Assembly (NCBI RefSeq): GCF_003991975.1
Contig: NZ_CP029822.1
Coordinates: 2,107,648 to 2,171,647 of the forward strand
DNA: 64,000 nt
Origin: Entomomonas moraniae
GTDB lineage: Bacteria > Pseudomonadota > Gammaproteobacteria > Pseudomonadales > Pseudomonadaceae
Direction of reading: 5' to 3'
Part shown: positions 38,129 to 47,077 of the stretch, piece after piece
Position numbering within the stretch: the stretch's first letter is position 1
Layout: every line of letters begins with the position of its first letter
Translations under genes and position numbers: made by a program
Notes under the pieces: model-generated
What the model saw: the letters and a program-made list of their open reading frames with translations, nothing else
What the model was told of the DNA's origin: nothing
The model's database searches: none

Positions 38129-38980
38129 ATGAGCAACTTTATTACAGAAGACTGGCTAAGAGCAAATTACAGCCTAAGCGATGGAACAGAAATCCATCTG
38201 CCTGCTACTTGCAAATTAACACCTGCTGCTCGTGGATTAATCACCGACCATCACCTTGTTGTTAAATATTACGATGAGCAAGGTAGGTTATTTATTGAGT
38301 CCGATGATGAAAATACATCCACTAAAACAAACGATACAAATGAGCAACCAGTACTCAAACAGGTCCATGGCCTAACAAGCCAACAAGGGTATGACGCAGC
38401 AGAATGCCAACTTTGCCATCAGGCTGTTCAAAAAAAGCCTGACACAATGACCCATTTAAATGCGCACACGCTCGTTTCAAAATCAGATCCGAGACTTGCT
38501 TTTCGCGCTAAACTAGACAGCTGCATTGCTATGGCCGTTTGGTTACAAATTGAAGTCAGTAAAAATCCACAGCAATGGTTAACTGATATTCGCTCAGTAC
38601 TCGGTAACATCATGCGTGCTGACGCACTCAATGAGCCGCTTAGTAATTTTATGATCGGTGGGTTAAATGAAGAAGCAATTCATAAATTTTCACATAACCC
38701 ACTGAAATACTTAGGACATGATCATATTGTTCCTAGTGCAGAACACGGCCGTGATGCCTGTTTGCTCAATTTATTACGTACCGAAGTAAGAGAAGCAGAA
38801 ATATCAGCTGCCTCTATTTTTATAAACCGTGATTTAGTTGTCTCAAGACCTGATTTAATGCAAGGATTAAATCGATTATCTAGTGCAATATATGTACTGA
38901 TGCTTTTATGTGTCCAGTATGAAACTAATTCAATCTGGCCAACTAAAGACACACTCACCTCCAAACTAGGAGTGCAATAA
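38129..38980 (+). CDS. eutT: EutT, corrinoid adenosyltransferase
   Basis: A 283-residue enzyme that makes adenosylcobalamin for the ammonia-lyase from ATP and reduced cobalamin. It aligns end to end with Salmonella EutT (267 aa), with the DPRLAFRAKLDSCIAMAVWLQIE and LNRLSSAIYVLMLL helices conserved. The known metal motif HX11CCX2C is altered: here it reads H80, eleven residues, Glu92-Cys93, two residues, Cys96. The first Cys is therefore Glu. Its stop shares one base with the eutD start. The linker after residue 55 is longer than usual and acidic. Confidence 0.93.
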   Translation: MSNFITEDWLRANYSLSDGTEIHLPATCKLTPAARGLITDHHLVVKYYDEQGRLFIESDDENTSTKTNDTNEQPVLKQVHGLTSQQGYDAAECQLCHQAVQKKPDTMTHLNAHTLVSKSDPRLAFRAKLDSCIAMAVWLQIEVSKNPQQWLTDIRSVLGNIMRADALNEPLSNFMIGGLNEEAIHKFSHNPLKYLGHDHIVPSAEHGRDACLLNLLRTEVREAEISAASIFINRDLVVSRPDLMQGLNRLSSAIYVLMLLCVQYETNSIWPTKDTLTSKLGVQ

Positions 38981-39960
38981 TGGATCTTCTAGAACGCTGT
39001 CAAAAACAGGCAAAAGCCAACCCTAATTGGATTGTATTTCCTGATGCTCTAGATATCAGAGCCATACAAGCAGCTATTCATATTCAGCAACAACAACTGG
39101 GTTACCCTTGGCTATTAGGTAATCCAGAAGAGCTTCGTAAACTATGTGAACAACATAATTTACCTTTTAATCAATTAAATATTATCGATCCTACCATTTC
39201 TGAATGGTTACCCGAGTTTACGGCCTATTTAGCTAAGAGAATGCCAGATAAACCCATTGAGGAGCTAAAACAAAGCATCAAGGATCCCCTTTGGTTCGGC
39301 GCAGCAATGCTAGCAACAGGCAAGAGTGATTACTGCATTGCAGGCAATCTTTCTTCTACGGCCAATGTACTGCGTGCAGGGTTAAGAGTATTAGGGTTAG
39401 CACCTAATAATAAAACGCTCTCCTCCATCATGATTATGGTTTCTCCTGACAGTAAGCAAGTTTTTGGCTTTGCAGATTGTGGCGTTGTTCCACAACCAAC
39501 CGAATCGCAACTAGCCGACATTGCTATTAGCACTGCAAAAAGTTTTGAAGCTATTACCGATCAAACACCTCGTGTTGCCATGTTGTCATTTTCAACGAAA
39601 GGTAGCGCTAAGCACAATGCTGTTACGGCTGTTCAACAAGCAACAGCCCTCGTACAAGAACGTATGCCAGATTTAGCAGTAGATGGTGACCTACAATTTG
39701 ACGCTGCTTTTGTAGAAAGTGTTGCCAAACAAAAGGCACCTAACAGCGCGGTAGCAGGCAAAGCCAATGTTTTTGTATTCCCTTCATTAGAAGCAGGAAA
39801 CATTGGTTATAAAATTGCACAACGACTAGGGGGCTACGAAGCCATTGGCCCTCTTATTCAAGGCATAAATGGTGCGATGCACGACCTTTCAAGAGGTTGT
39901 AGTTGGCAAGATATGGTTCAAGTAGCCATGCTTGCTATAAAAATGCGTAGTAATAAATAA
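38980..39960 (+). CDS. eutD: EutD, phosphotransacetylase
   Basis: A 326-residue phosphate acetyltransferase that converts acetyl-CoA and phosphate to acetyl phosphate and recycles CoA inside the compartment. PTA signatures include GAAMLATGKSDYCIAGNLSSTANVLRAGLR and VDGDLQFDAAFVESVAKQKAP, and the C-terminal GNIGYKIAQRLGGYEAIGPLIQG. The short N-terminus (MDLLERCQKQAKAN) may act as an encapsulation helix. It is followed by a structured 138-base gap before eutM. Confidence 0.95.
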   Translation: MDLLERCQKQAKANPNWIVFPDALDIRAIQAAIHIQQQQLGYPWLLGNPEELRKLCEQHNLPFNQLNIIDPTISEWLPEFTAYLAKRMPDKPIEELKQSIKDPLWFGAAMLATGKSDYCIAGNLSSTANVLRAGLRVLGLAPNNKTLSSIMIMVSPDSKQVFGFADCGVVPQPTESQLADIAISTAKSFEAITDQTPRVAMLSFSTKGSAKHNAVTAVQQATALVQERMPDLAVDGDLQFDAAFVESVAKQKAPNSAVAGKANVFVFPSLEAGNIGYKIAQRLGGYEAIGPLIQGINGAMHDLSRGCSWQDMVQVAMLAIKMRSNK

Positions 39961-39967
39961 AGAATCC

Positions 39968-40066
39968 GTTTCTATCAAGCAATTGATAGAAACACTAGAA
40001 AGCTTTTCATCGGTATGCAGTATCAATGAAAAGATTAATTAGGTGGCTTGCCACTTGTTTTTAATC
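39968..40066 (+). ncRNA. Three-hairpin structured intergenic element between eutD and eutM
   Basis: Hairpin 1: GTTTCTATCA (39968-39977) and TGATAGAAAC (39984-39993). Hairpin 2: CTTTTCAT (40003-40010) and ATGAAAAG (40026-40033), extended inward by GGTA/TATC with loop TGCAG. Hairpin 3: AGGTGG-CTTG-CCACTT (40041-40056), followed by GTTTTT like an intrinsic terminator. GATTAA (40033-40038) can also pair with TTAATC (40061-40066), giving an alternative fold. It could be a processing site, an attenuator or a stabilising 5' end for the eutM message. It lacks the consensus of a cobalamin riboswitch. Confidence 0.65.
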
Positions 40067-40098
40067 CCTAACGGGTGAATAACTGAGAGGAATTTATA

Positions 40099-40395
40099 AT
40101 GGAAGCTTTAGGCATAATTGAAACTAAAGGTTTAGTAGCACTAATCGAAGCCTCTGATGCGATGGTAAAAGCCGCTAGAGTGAAATTAGTGGGTTATAAA
40201 CAAATTGGTGGTGGTTTAGTAACTGCAATGGTACGTGGTGACGTTGCTGCATGTAAAGCAGCAACAGATGCTGGTGCTGCTGCTGCTCAACGCGTTGGCG
40301 GTGAATTAGTAGCTGTACACGTAATTCCACGTCCACACAGCGACTTAGAAAGCATATTCCCAATCAAGATGTCTGCTGAAAACCCTTTGGAATAA
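40099..40395 (+). CDS. eutM: EutM, major shell hexamer protein
   Basis: A 98-residue canonical BMC protein: [67 protein letters not shown] core and the [10 protein letters not shown] end. EutM hexamers tile the facets and are needed in the highest amounts of all shell proteins. GAGAGGA precedes the ATG. The gene is bracketed by the eutD-eutM hairpins and by a strong hairpin after its stop, which would favour a stable separate eutM transcript. Confidence 0.97.
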   Translation: MEALGIIETKGLVALIEASDAMVKAARVKLVGYKQIGGGLVTAMVRGDVAACKAATDAGAAAAQRVGGELVAVHVIPRPHSDLESIFPIKMSAENPLE

Positions 40396-40409
40396 GTGGA
40401 AGCATTATA

Positions 40410-40441
40410 AATTGAGGTGTGTTTTTACCCACACCTCAATT
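40410..40441 (+). terminator. Strong hairpin after eutM
   Basis: AATTGAGGTGTG (40410-40421), loop TTTTTACC, CACACCTCAATT (40430-40441): a perfect 12-bp stem 15 bases after the eutM stop. A U-rich GTTTTTAGC comes about nine bases later. It may be a partial terminator or a 3' stabiliser that raises EutM over the downstream enzymes. Confidence 0.75.
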
Positions 40442-40550
40442 ATCCAAATCGTTTTTAGCTTAGCATGCTATACAAAGCTATTACATCATTGAATTGTAAT
40501 AGACGTGGATGTTTTGCTGTTCATTATGGCATGTTAATAAAGGAGGACTC

Positions 40551-40844
40551 ATGAAATTAGCCGTTGTTGTAGGGCAAATCGTTAGTACTGTCAAATTGCC
40601 AAGTGTTGGGCATGACCGCTTATTACTTGTAGACATTATTGATAAAGATGGTCTACCTGGTGAGCGTCTTGTTGCTACTGACTCTGTGGGAGCTGGCGAT
40701 GGTGAGTGGGTCTTAATTGTTAGTGGTAGTGCAGCACGTAAAACCATGCCATCAACAAATGATACTGAAGCACCTATTGATGCGAGTGTTATTGGTATCG
40801 TAGATGAAGCAGTTGTTAATGGTAATGTTTTCTACCATAAGTGA
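40551..40844 (+). CDS. eutN: EutN, shell pentamer (vertex) protein
   Basis: A 97-residue EutN/CcmL-type protein forming the pentameric vertices of the shell. It starts MKLAVVVGQIVSTVKLPSVGHDRLLLVDIID and contains the GAGDGEWVLIVSGSAARK motif typical of BMC-P. I use ATG 40551, which is preceded by AAGGAGG; the longer frame from 40509 runs back into the untranslated gap. It is the only vertex protein in the locus. Its stop lies within the eutE leader. Confidence 0.96.
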   Translation: MKLAVVVGQIVSTVKLPSVGHDRLLLVDIIDKDGLPGERLVATDSVGAGDGEWVLIVSGSAARKTMPSTNDTEAPIDASVIGIVDEAVVNGNVFYHK

Positions 40845-40852
40845 GGTATACA

Positions 40853-42274
40853 GTGGATATCAATTCAAAAGAAATCGAACAAGTTGTCAAAGCAGTTTTA
40901 GCTTCCATGGGCAGCCAACAAACAACTACATCAACAACGACATCTAAAAAAGTTGCTGAAGGTGTATTTATCGAATTAGATGATGCCGTTGCAGCAGCTA
41001 GAAAAGCACAAGAATCATTAAAAACTGTTGCAATGCGTAATTTAGCCATCGCAGCAATCCGTAAAGCAGGCGAACAATACGCAAAAGAACTAGCTGAGTT
41101 AGCTGTCGCCGAAACAGGAATGGGACGTGTAGCTGATAAAACCACCAAAAATTTAGCACAAGCCCGCCTAACACCGGGAACAGAATGCTTACGTCCAGAA
41201 GTTGTCACTGGTGATAACGGCTTGACGTTAATTGAAAATGCACCATGGGGTGTTGTTGCATCGGTTACTCCATCAACAAACCCAGCTGCCACTGTTATCA
41301 ATAATGCTATTAGTATGATTGCCGCAGGTAATAGTATTGTTTTTGCACCACATCCAGCTGCCAAAAAAGTATCTCAACGTACTATAACTGTCTTAAATGA
41401 AGCAATTATTGCAGCAGGCGGACCTGCAAATCTTCTTGTGACTGTTGCAGATCCTAACATTGAAACAGCTCAACGCCTATTTAAATACCCTGGAATTGGT
41501 TTACTTGTTGTAACAGGTGGTGATGCAGTTGTTGAATCAGCACGCAAACATACCGACAAACGTCTTATTGCTGCAGGTGCTGGAAACCCTCCAGTTGTGG
41601 TTGATGAAACAGCAGATATTGAAAAAGCAGCTCAAAAAATTGTATTCGGAGCATCTTTCGACAACAACATCATTTGTGCTGATGAGAAAGTCGCTATTGT
41701 AGTTTCTTGTGTTGCAGATCAGCTAATTTCAGCGATGCAAAAACATAATGCTGTACTCCTAACAGCAGAACAAGCCAAAAAGCTCGAGCCTATTTTATTA
41801 CCAAAAATTGATCAAAACGGTAAAGGTACTGTAAGCAGAGACTGGGTTGGTCGTGATGCTTGCAAAATTGCTGCTACAATTGGTTTAAATGTTCCTGAAG
41901 AAACTAAATTACTCATTGTTGAAACTCCAGCAGACCACCCATTTGCAGTAACTGAAATGATGATGCCTGTACTGCCTATCGTACGTGTTAAAGATGTTAA
42001 TCAAGCCATCGACTTAGCCGTAAAACTTGAAGGTGGTTGTCACCATACAGCAGCCATGCACTCTCGTAACTTAGAGAACCTAGATAGAATGGCTAACGTT
42101 ATTGATACGACTATTTTCGTAAAAAATGGTTCCTGTATTGCAGGATTAGGCTTTGGTGGTGAAGGTTGGACAACAATGACCATTACAACACCAACAGGCG
42201 AAGGTGTGACCTGTGCTCGTACATTCGTCCGTTTACGCCGTTGTGTATTGGCTGAACATTTCCGTATTGTTTAA
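40853..42274 (+). CDS. eutE: EutE, CoA-acylating acetaldehyde dehydrogenase
   Basis: A 473-residue enzyme oxidising acetaldehyde to acetyl-CoA with NAD. Active-site Cys lies in SFDNNIICADEKV near residue 270, and VTPSTNPAATVINNAI is the nucleotide-binding region. The N-terminal helix SKEIEQVVKAVLASMG resembles the amphipathic encapsulation peptide of EutE/PduP, followed by a Thr-rich linker. I choose GTG 40853, with GAGG six bases upstream; an alternative GTG at 40841 overlaps eutN by four bases. Confidence 0.95.
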   Translation: MDINSKEIEQVVKAVLASMGSQQTTTSTTTSKKVAEGVFIELDDAVAAARKAQESLKTVAMRNLAIAAIRKAGEQYAKELAELAVAETGMGRVADKTTKNLAQARLTPGTECLRPEVVTGDNGLTLIENAPWGVVASVTPSTNPAATVINNAISMIAAGNSIVFAPHPAAKKVSQRTITVLNEAIIAAGGPANLLVTVADPNIETAQRLFKYPGIGLLVVTGGDAVVESARKHTDKRLIAAGAGNPPVVVDETADIEKAAQKIVFGASFDNNIICADEKVAIVVSCVADQLISAMQKHNAVLLTAEQAKKLEPILLPKIDQNGKGTVSRDWVGRDACKIAATIGLNVPEETKLLIVETPADHPFAVTEMMMPVLPIVRVKDVNQAIDLAVKLEGGCHHTAAMHSRNLENLDRMANVIDTTIFVKNGSCIAGLGFGGEGWTTMTITTPTGEGVTCARTFVRLRRCVLAEHFRIV

Positions 42275-42293
42275 TGTAGCTTAGGAAAATATC

Positions 42294-43133
42294 ATGACCC
42301 AAAGAGATATCAAAAATTGGTTAAACCCTCGCTTACAGATGGCTGACAAGCAGTTACATCAAACTGATAAAAAGCCTCTTAAAGGAAATGACCCATTTTT
42401 TCTTGGTATCGATTTGGGAACATGCAATATCGTCTCAATGGTCATTGACAAAGAAGCTAATCCGATTGCTACACGTGTAGATCAAGCCGATGTTGTACGT
42501 GATGGTATTGTTTGGGACTTCTTTGGCGCAACACAAATCGTCAGAAAGCAACTTGAAAGCTTACAGCAACAGCTAGGGGTTGAGCTAACAAAAGCCTCAA
42601 CCTCCTATCCCCCTGGGACAGAACCACGTATTTCTGTGAATGTATTAGAGGCTACCGGTTTAGAAGTGACCAGTGTTATAGATGAACCCTCTGCCGTTGC
42701 TCAAATGCTACATCTAAAAAATGCAGCTGTCGTTGATATTGGTGGTGGAACAACAGGTGTTGCAGTTATTAAAAATGGAGAGGTTATCTATTCTGGAGAT
42801 GAAGCAACAGGTGGTCACCACGTTTCTCTTACCTTGGCAGGTAACTTAAAAGTTCCAGTGGAAGAAGCAGAGCTAACCAAAAAACAGCAAGGTAAAAAAA
42901 TATGGCCTGTCGTACGCCCTGTTTTTGAAAAAATGGCAGCGATTGTTCAAGAGCATTTAACTCCTTTTGATGTTGACGAAATTTATTTATCGGGCGGTTC
43001 TTGCGCACTACCTGGTGTTGCAGAGTTGTTTAGCCAGCTTTTTCCAAAGCAACGTGTAATATTGCCCACACTACCTATTTTCATTACCCCTCTTGCAATT
43101 GCAACTTATGGGATGGATAAATCATGCAGCTAA
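42294..43133 (+). CDS. eutJ: EutJ, actin-like putative chaperonin
   Basis: A 279-residue Hsp70/actin-fold ATPase. GIDLGTCNIVSMVID near residue 40 is phosphate-1, and AAVVDIGGGTTGVAVI near residue 143 is phosphate-2. Its role in the compartment is not settled; it is proposed to assist folding or assembly of enzyme cargo. It overlaps eutG by 10 bases. Confidence 0.94.
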   Translation: MTQRDIKNWLNPRLQMADKQLHQTDKKPLKGNDPFFLGIDLGTCNIVSMVIDKEANPIATRVDQADVVRDGIVWDFFGATQIVRKQLESLQQQLGVELTKASTSYPPGTEPRISVNVLEATGLEVTSVIDEPSAVAQMLHLKNAAVVDIGGGTTGVAVIKNGEVIYSGDEATGGHHVSLTLAGNLKVPVEEAELTKKQQGKKIWPVVRPVFEKMAAIVQEHLTPFDVDEIYLSGGSCALPGVAELFSQLFPKQRVILPTLPIFITPLAIATYGMDKSCS

Positions 43134-44323
43134 CCGAAGTCAGCCATATTGTTTATCAAGCACTAGACATGCTCAACACCCAGACGGTGCGTGAGTTTAG
43201 CGTCCCTCCTCAAACCTTTATTGGAGCAGGAGCGTTAGTGCGTTGTGGACAAGCTATTGCTGAAAGGGATTTAAAACGTGTTTTCATTATTGTCGATAAC
43301 TACCTACATCAACAAAATATTGATGACGGCTTATATCGTTCACTAAATAATGCCAATATAGAATATGAAATCATCACCTATGCAGGTGGTGAGCCAAGTA
43401 GCCAAGTCGTAGAAGATGCAGCTAAACAACTAATTTCTGCTCAATGTGACAGTGTACTTGCGTTAGGTGGCGGCTCTGTTTTAGATGCAGCTAAAGTAAC
43501 TGCAATGCTCGCAGCTAATGCTAACTTACCAATTGATAGCCTAGCAGACAGCCACCTTAAACTAAAAAAACGTCTTCCCTTAATTGCAATTCCAACAACT
43601 GCGGGTACAGGGTCAGAGGCAACCAATATTGCCGTTATCACCAACACCTCAACAGGAATTAAGCAAGTACTTGTACACCCACAATTAATTCCAGACCTAG
43701 CTATTATCGATGCTTGCCTAACCCTAGGTGTACCTGCTGAAATCACAGCAATTACGGGGATTGATGCCTTAACACATGCCATAGAAACTTATGTTGCATT
43801 ATATACAACACCGCTTACCCGTGGCTTTGCACACCGTGCAGTTAACCTTATTGGTAAAGCATTACCTATTGCAGTAGGACAAGGCTCTAATATTCCTGCT
43901 AGAGAGTCCATGATGCTTGCTTCTTACATGGCGGGCATGGCCTTCTCTAATAGTGGCTTAGGCTTATGCCATGCAACAGCACATCAAATTGGTAGCACAT
44001 ACCATATACCACACGGCATGTGTAATGCCATTATGTTACCCAGCGTTATGCGCTTTAACCAACTAGTATGTGAGCAAGAGTATGCTGAAATCGGCCATGC
44101 CCTTACAGGCAAAAGCATTACAGCAGATGAAACCATTCATGCTATACAAAAACTAATTAATGGTGTAGGACTTTCTAAAAAATTAGCCGATTTTGGTGCT
44201 AAAGCAGAAGACTTACCTAAACTCGCAGATGCCGCAACACAAGACATCTGTTTAACTACAAACCCTAGAACCGCAACAGCTGATCAGATCATAGGGGTCT
44301 ATCAGAATGCGTTAAATACTTAA
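43124..44323 (+). CDS. eutG: EutG, iron-containing alcohol dehydrogenase
   Basis: A 399-residue group III alcohol dehydrogenase that reduces acetaldehyde to ethanol and regenerates NAD for EutE inside the shell. LALGGGSVLDAAK near residue 115 is the NAD-binding GGGS motif. ALTHAIETYVA near residue 223 and HGMCNAIMLP near residue 302 carry iron-binding His residues. The first 20 residues (LTEVSHIVYQALDMLN) resemble an encapsulation helix. Confidence 0.95.
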   Translation: MQLTEVSHIVYQALDMLNTQTVREFSVPPQTFIGAGALVRCGQAIAERDLKRVFIIVDNYLHQQNIDDGLYRSLNNANIEYEIITYAGGEPSSQVVEDAAKQLISAQCDSVLALGGGSVLDAAKVTAMLAANANLPIDSLADSHLKLKKRLPLIAIPTTAGTGSEATNIAVITNTSTGIKQVLVHPQLIPDLAIIDACLTLGVPAEITAITGIDALTHAIETYVALYTTPLTRGFAHRAVNLIGKALPIAVGQGSNIPARESMMLASYMAGMAFSNSGLGLCHATAHQIGSTYHIPHGMCNAIMLPSVMRFNQLVCEQEYAEIGHALTGKSITADETIHAIQKLINGVGLSKKLADFGAKAEDLPKLADAATQDICLTTNPRTATADQIIGVYQNALNT

Positions 44324-44363
44324 CACACGCTTGATTTAATTAAATAGAATAGGAGTTTAGCCA

Positions 44364-45626
44364 ATGGGTATTAATGAAGTTATTGTCTATATCATGATGG
44401 CCTTTATGCTAATTGCGGCAATTGACCGTATTTTTGCTCAATTTGGAGGGTCAGAAACTGTTCTACAAAAAATAGGATTAGGGAAAGTCGGTAAAGGTAT
44501 TGATGGATCAGGTGGGCAGTTTGAAGAAGGTTTTATGGCTATGGGTGCACTAGGTTTAGCCATGGTGGGAATGACAGCTCTAGCGCCTGTTATTGCTACT
44601 GTATTAGGCCCAGTGGTCATTCCAGTATACAAAGCACTAGGTGCTGACCCAGCGATGTTTGCAGGTACTTTACTAGCTTCAGATATGGGTGGGTACTTCC
44701 TTGCCAAACAATTAGCTACAACCCCAGCAGCTCAGCTTTACTCAGGTGTTTTATTAGCTTCAATGATGGGTCCAGCAATTGTATTCACCATCCCTGTTGC
44801 ATTAGGTATAATTGATAAATCAGACAGACGCTATCTTGCATTAGGTGTTCTTGCAGGTATTGTAACCATTCCTGTCGGTTGTATTGCCGGCGGTCTAGTC
44901 GCTATGATGTCTGGTGCAAGTGTTGATGGGCAAACAGCTGAATTCACATTAATCTTTATCTTAGTTAATATGATTCCAGTTATTATCATTGCAGCACTTA
45001 TTGTTCTAGGCTTAAAACTTTTCCCTGAAAAAATGATTTCGGGCTTCCAAATTTTCGCCAAAATTTTAGTAGGGATTATCACTGTGGGCTTAGCCGCCGC
45101 GGTTCTAAAATTCACAACAGGCTGGACATTTATTCCTGGTCTTGACCCAATCTTTAGTACGCAACCTCCTGCTTCTGAAGACATGAGAGCAATGGAAGTT
45201 ATTGGCTCTATCGCTTGTATTTTACTCGGCGCTTATCCAATGGTATTCCTTATTACACGTTGGTTTGAAAAACCTCTTATGAAAGTAGGTGGTTTATTAA
45301 ACATGAACAATATCGCCGCAGCGGGAATGATTGCAACCCTTGCAAATAATATCCCAATGTTTAGCATGATGAATAGAATGGATAACCGCGGTAAAGTGAT
45401 TAACTGTGCCTTTGCTGTATCAGCAGCCTTTGCATTAGGTGACCATCTAGGATTCGTTGCAGGTATTGGCGTTTCAACCATGATATTTCCAATGATTGTT
45501 GGAAAATTAGTCGGCGGTATCAGTGCAGTAGGTGTTGCTATGCTAATTGCCCCGAAAGCTTCTGACGCAGAATCAGTACCAAGTATTGAGACTGAAACCC
45601 CAGTCTCCAACGAAAAAGCAGAATAG
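44364..45626 (+). CDS. eutH: EutH, ethanolamine permease
   Basis: A 420-residue membrane protein with about 11 helices. It aligns along its length with E. coli EutH (408 aa); NNIAAAGMIATLANNIPMFSMMNRMD near residue 313 is the most conserved block. It imports protonated ethanolamine when external concentration or pH is low. A short hydrophilic C-terminus ends the protein. AGGAG precedes the ATG. Confidence 0.95.
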   Translation: MGINEVIVYIMMAFMLIAAIDRIFAQFGGSETVLQKIGLGKVGKGIDGSGGQFEEGFMAMGALGLAMVGMTALAPVIATVLGPVVIPVYKALGADPAMFAGTLLASDMGGYFLAKQLATTPAAQLYSGVLLASMMGPAIVFTIPVALGIIDKSDRRYLALGVLAGIVTIPVGCIAGGLVAMMSGASVDGQTAEFTLIFILVNMIPVIIIAALIVLGLKLFPEKMISGFQIFAKILVGIITVGLAAAVLKFTTGWTFIPGLDPIFSTQPPASEDMRAMEVIGSIACILLGAYPMVFLITRWFEKPLMKVGGLLNMNNIAAAGMIATLANNIPMFSMMNRMDNRGKVINCAFAVSAAFALGDHLGFVAGIGVSTMIFPMIVGKLVGGISAVGVAMLIAPKASDAESVPSIETETPVSNEKAE

Positions 45627-45636
45627 GAATACGATC

Positions 45637-47064
45637 ATGGCAAGTACTGTAATTCGTAGCGTCGGCATAGATGTTGGTACAACCACGACTCAGGTCATTT
45701 TTTCTCGCCTTGAGTTAGTGAATCGTGCATCAATCTCTCAAGTGCCCCACTACGAATTTACAAAACGAGAAATTGTTTATGAAAGCCCAGTTATCTTTAC
45801 GCCTATTGACTTTGAAGGTCGTATTCGTGAAGAAGAACTACTTGCTTTCATACTAGATCAATACAAAGCAGCAGGTGTTACACCTGACGAACTCGAATCA
45901 GGCGCTATCATTATTACGGGGGAAACCTCTAAAGCACGTAATGCTCGCCCCGCAGTCATGAGTTTAGCTGAGTCCTTAGGTAATTTTGTTGTTGCTACAG
46001 CAGGGCCTCACTTAGAATCTATTATTGCAGGGCATGGCTCGGGGGCAAGTGAGCTTTCGCGTACGCTCATTGGTCGCGTATTAAATATTGATATTGGTGG
46101 CGGTACCGCTAACTATGCTTTATTTGAAGCAGGTGAAACCGTATCATCTGCTTGTATCAATATTGGTGGCAGACTATTAGAAACCGACCAACAAGGTCGG
46201 GTGATTCGTGCTCATGCCCCTGGCAAATTAATTTGTCAGACGTTATTTGGTTCTCAATGTGATCCCTTAACACTGACAAGGCATCAACTAACCCAAGTAA
46301 CAGACTTGATGGCTGACTTATTGTACCAAGTCGTCATAGGCCAACCATCAGATTTAGCAAATCAATTGATGATGACAGACCTTATGCCAGCCTCTGGGGT
46401 ACTTAATGCACTGACTATTTCTGGCGGTGTAGGTACCTATGTTTATCAACCAGCAACAGATGATGAACTCTTTAAATTTGGAGACATCGGCCCACTACTT
46501 GCTCGCTCGATTGCTAACCATGCAGGTTTTAATACACAAACATTAAAACAACCTAAACAAACTATTCGTGCTACTGTTATTGGAGCTGGGGCTCATACCC
46601 TATCCTTATCAGGCAGCACTATATGGCTAAAAGAAGTTCAACTACCGATTCGTAATATTCCTGTAATTCATACCAAAGTCAGTGGGGATCCATTAGACAA
46701 AGATGAGTTACTCTCTGCTTGGCAACAAGCAGTAACTCAACATGATTTACTTGCTGAAAAAGATCTCTATGCTTTAACACTACCTAACAATCTGCCTGTT
46801 ACCTATCGGGCGATACAACAGTGTGTGGAAGCTTTAGTGAGCTTTACAGCGCGTCATACTAACTCTCAACCACTCATTATTATTGCCCGTCAAGATCTTG
46901 GCAAAGTACTGGGTATGTTACTACAACCTCAACTATCAGGTAGAACCTTAGCTGTTATTGATGAAGTAATAACACGAGAAGGTGATTATATTGATATTGG
47001 CAACCCACTATTTGGCGGTGAGATAGTTCCTATTACTGTTAAATCATTGGCTTTTCCTTCGTAA
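45637..47064 (+). CDS. eutA: EutA, reactivating factor for ethanolamine ammonia-lyase
   Basis: A 475-residue actin-like protein that exchanges damaged cobalamin in EutBC using ATP. GIDVGTTTTQVIFSRLELVNRA at the start, VVATAGPHLESIIAGHGSG near residue 120 and NIDIGGGTANYALFEAG near residue 150 match E. coli EutA very closely. I set the start at 45637 by homology and length; the longer frame runs back into eutH. Confidence 0.96.
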   Translation: MASTVIRSVGIDVGTTTTQVIFSRLELVNRASISQVPHYEFTKREIVYESPVIFTPIDFEGRIREEELLAFILDQYKAAGVTPDELESGAIIITGETSKARNARPAVMSLAESLGNFVVATAGPHLESIIAGHGSGASELSRTLIGRVLNIDIGGGTANYALFEAGETVSSACINIGGRLLETDQQGRVIRAHAPGKLICQTLFGSQCDPLTLTRHQLTQVTDLMADLLYQVVIGQPSDLANQLMMTDLMPASGVLNALTISGGVGTYVYQPATDDELFKFGDIGPLLARSIANHAGFNTQTLKQPKQTIRATVIGAGAHTLSLSGSTIWLKEVQLPIRNIPVIHTKVSGDPLDKDELLSAWQQAVTQHDLLAEKDLYALTLPNNLPVTYRAIQQCVEALVSFTARHTNSQPLIIIARQDLGKVLGMLLQPQLSGRTLAVIDEVITREGDYIDIGNPLFGGEIVPITVKSLAFPS

Positions 47065-47077
47065 AGGAGTGTAATTA

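Noticed and set aside
39968..40098. Cobalamin riboswitch before eutM
   Set aside because: The GCCACTT stretch resembles part of the conserved GCCACTG motif, but the other required conserved elements, including the B12 box, are missing and the element is mid-operon.
40175..40363. Minus-strand frames inside eutM, eutL and other eut genes
   Set aside because: They are mirror frames of strongly conserved genes, rich in Gln/Leu/His from repeated codons, with no ribosome-binding sites.
45547..45636. Longer EutA starting inside eutH
   Set aside because: The extra 30 residues are not homologous to EutA, whose usual length is reached from 45637.
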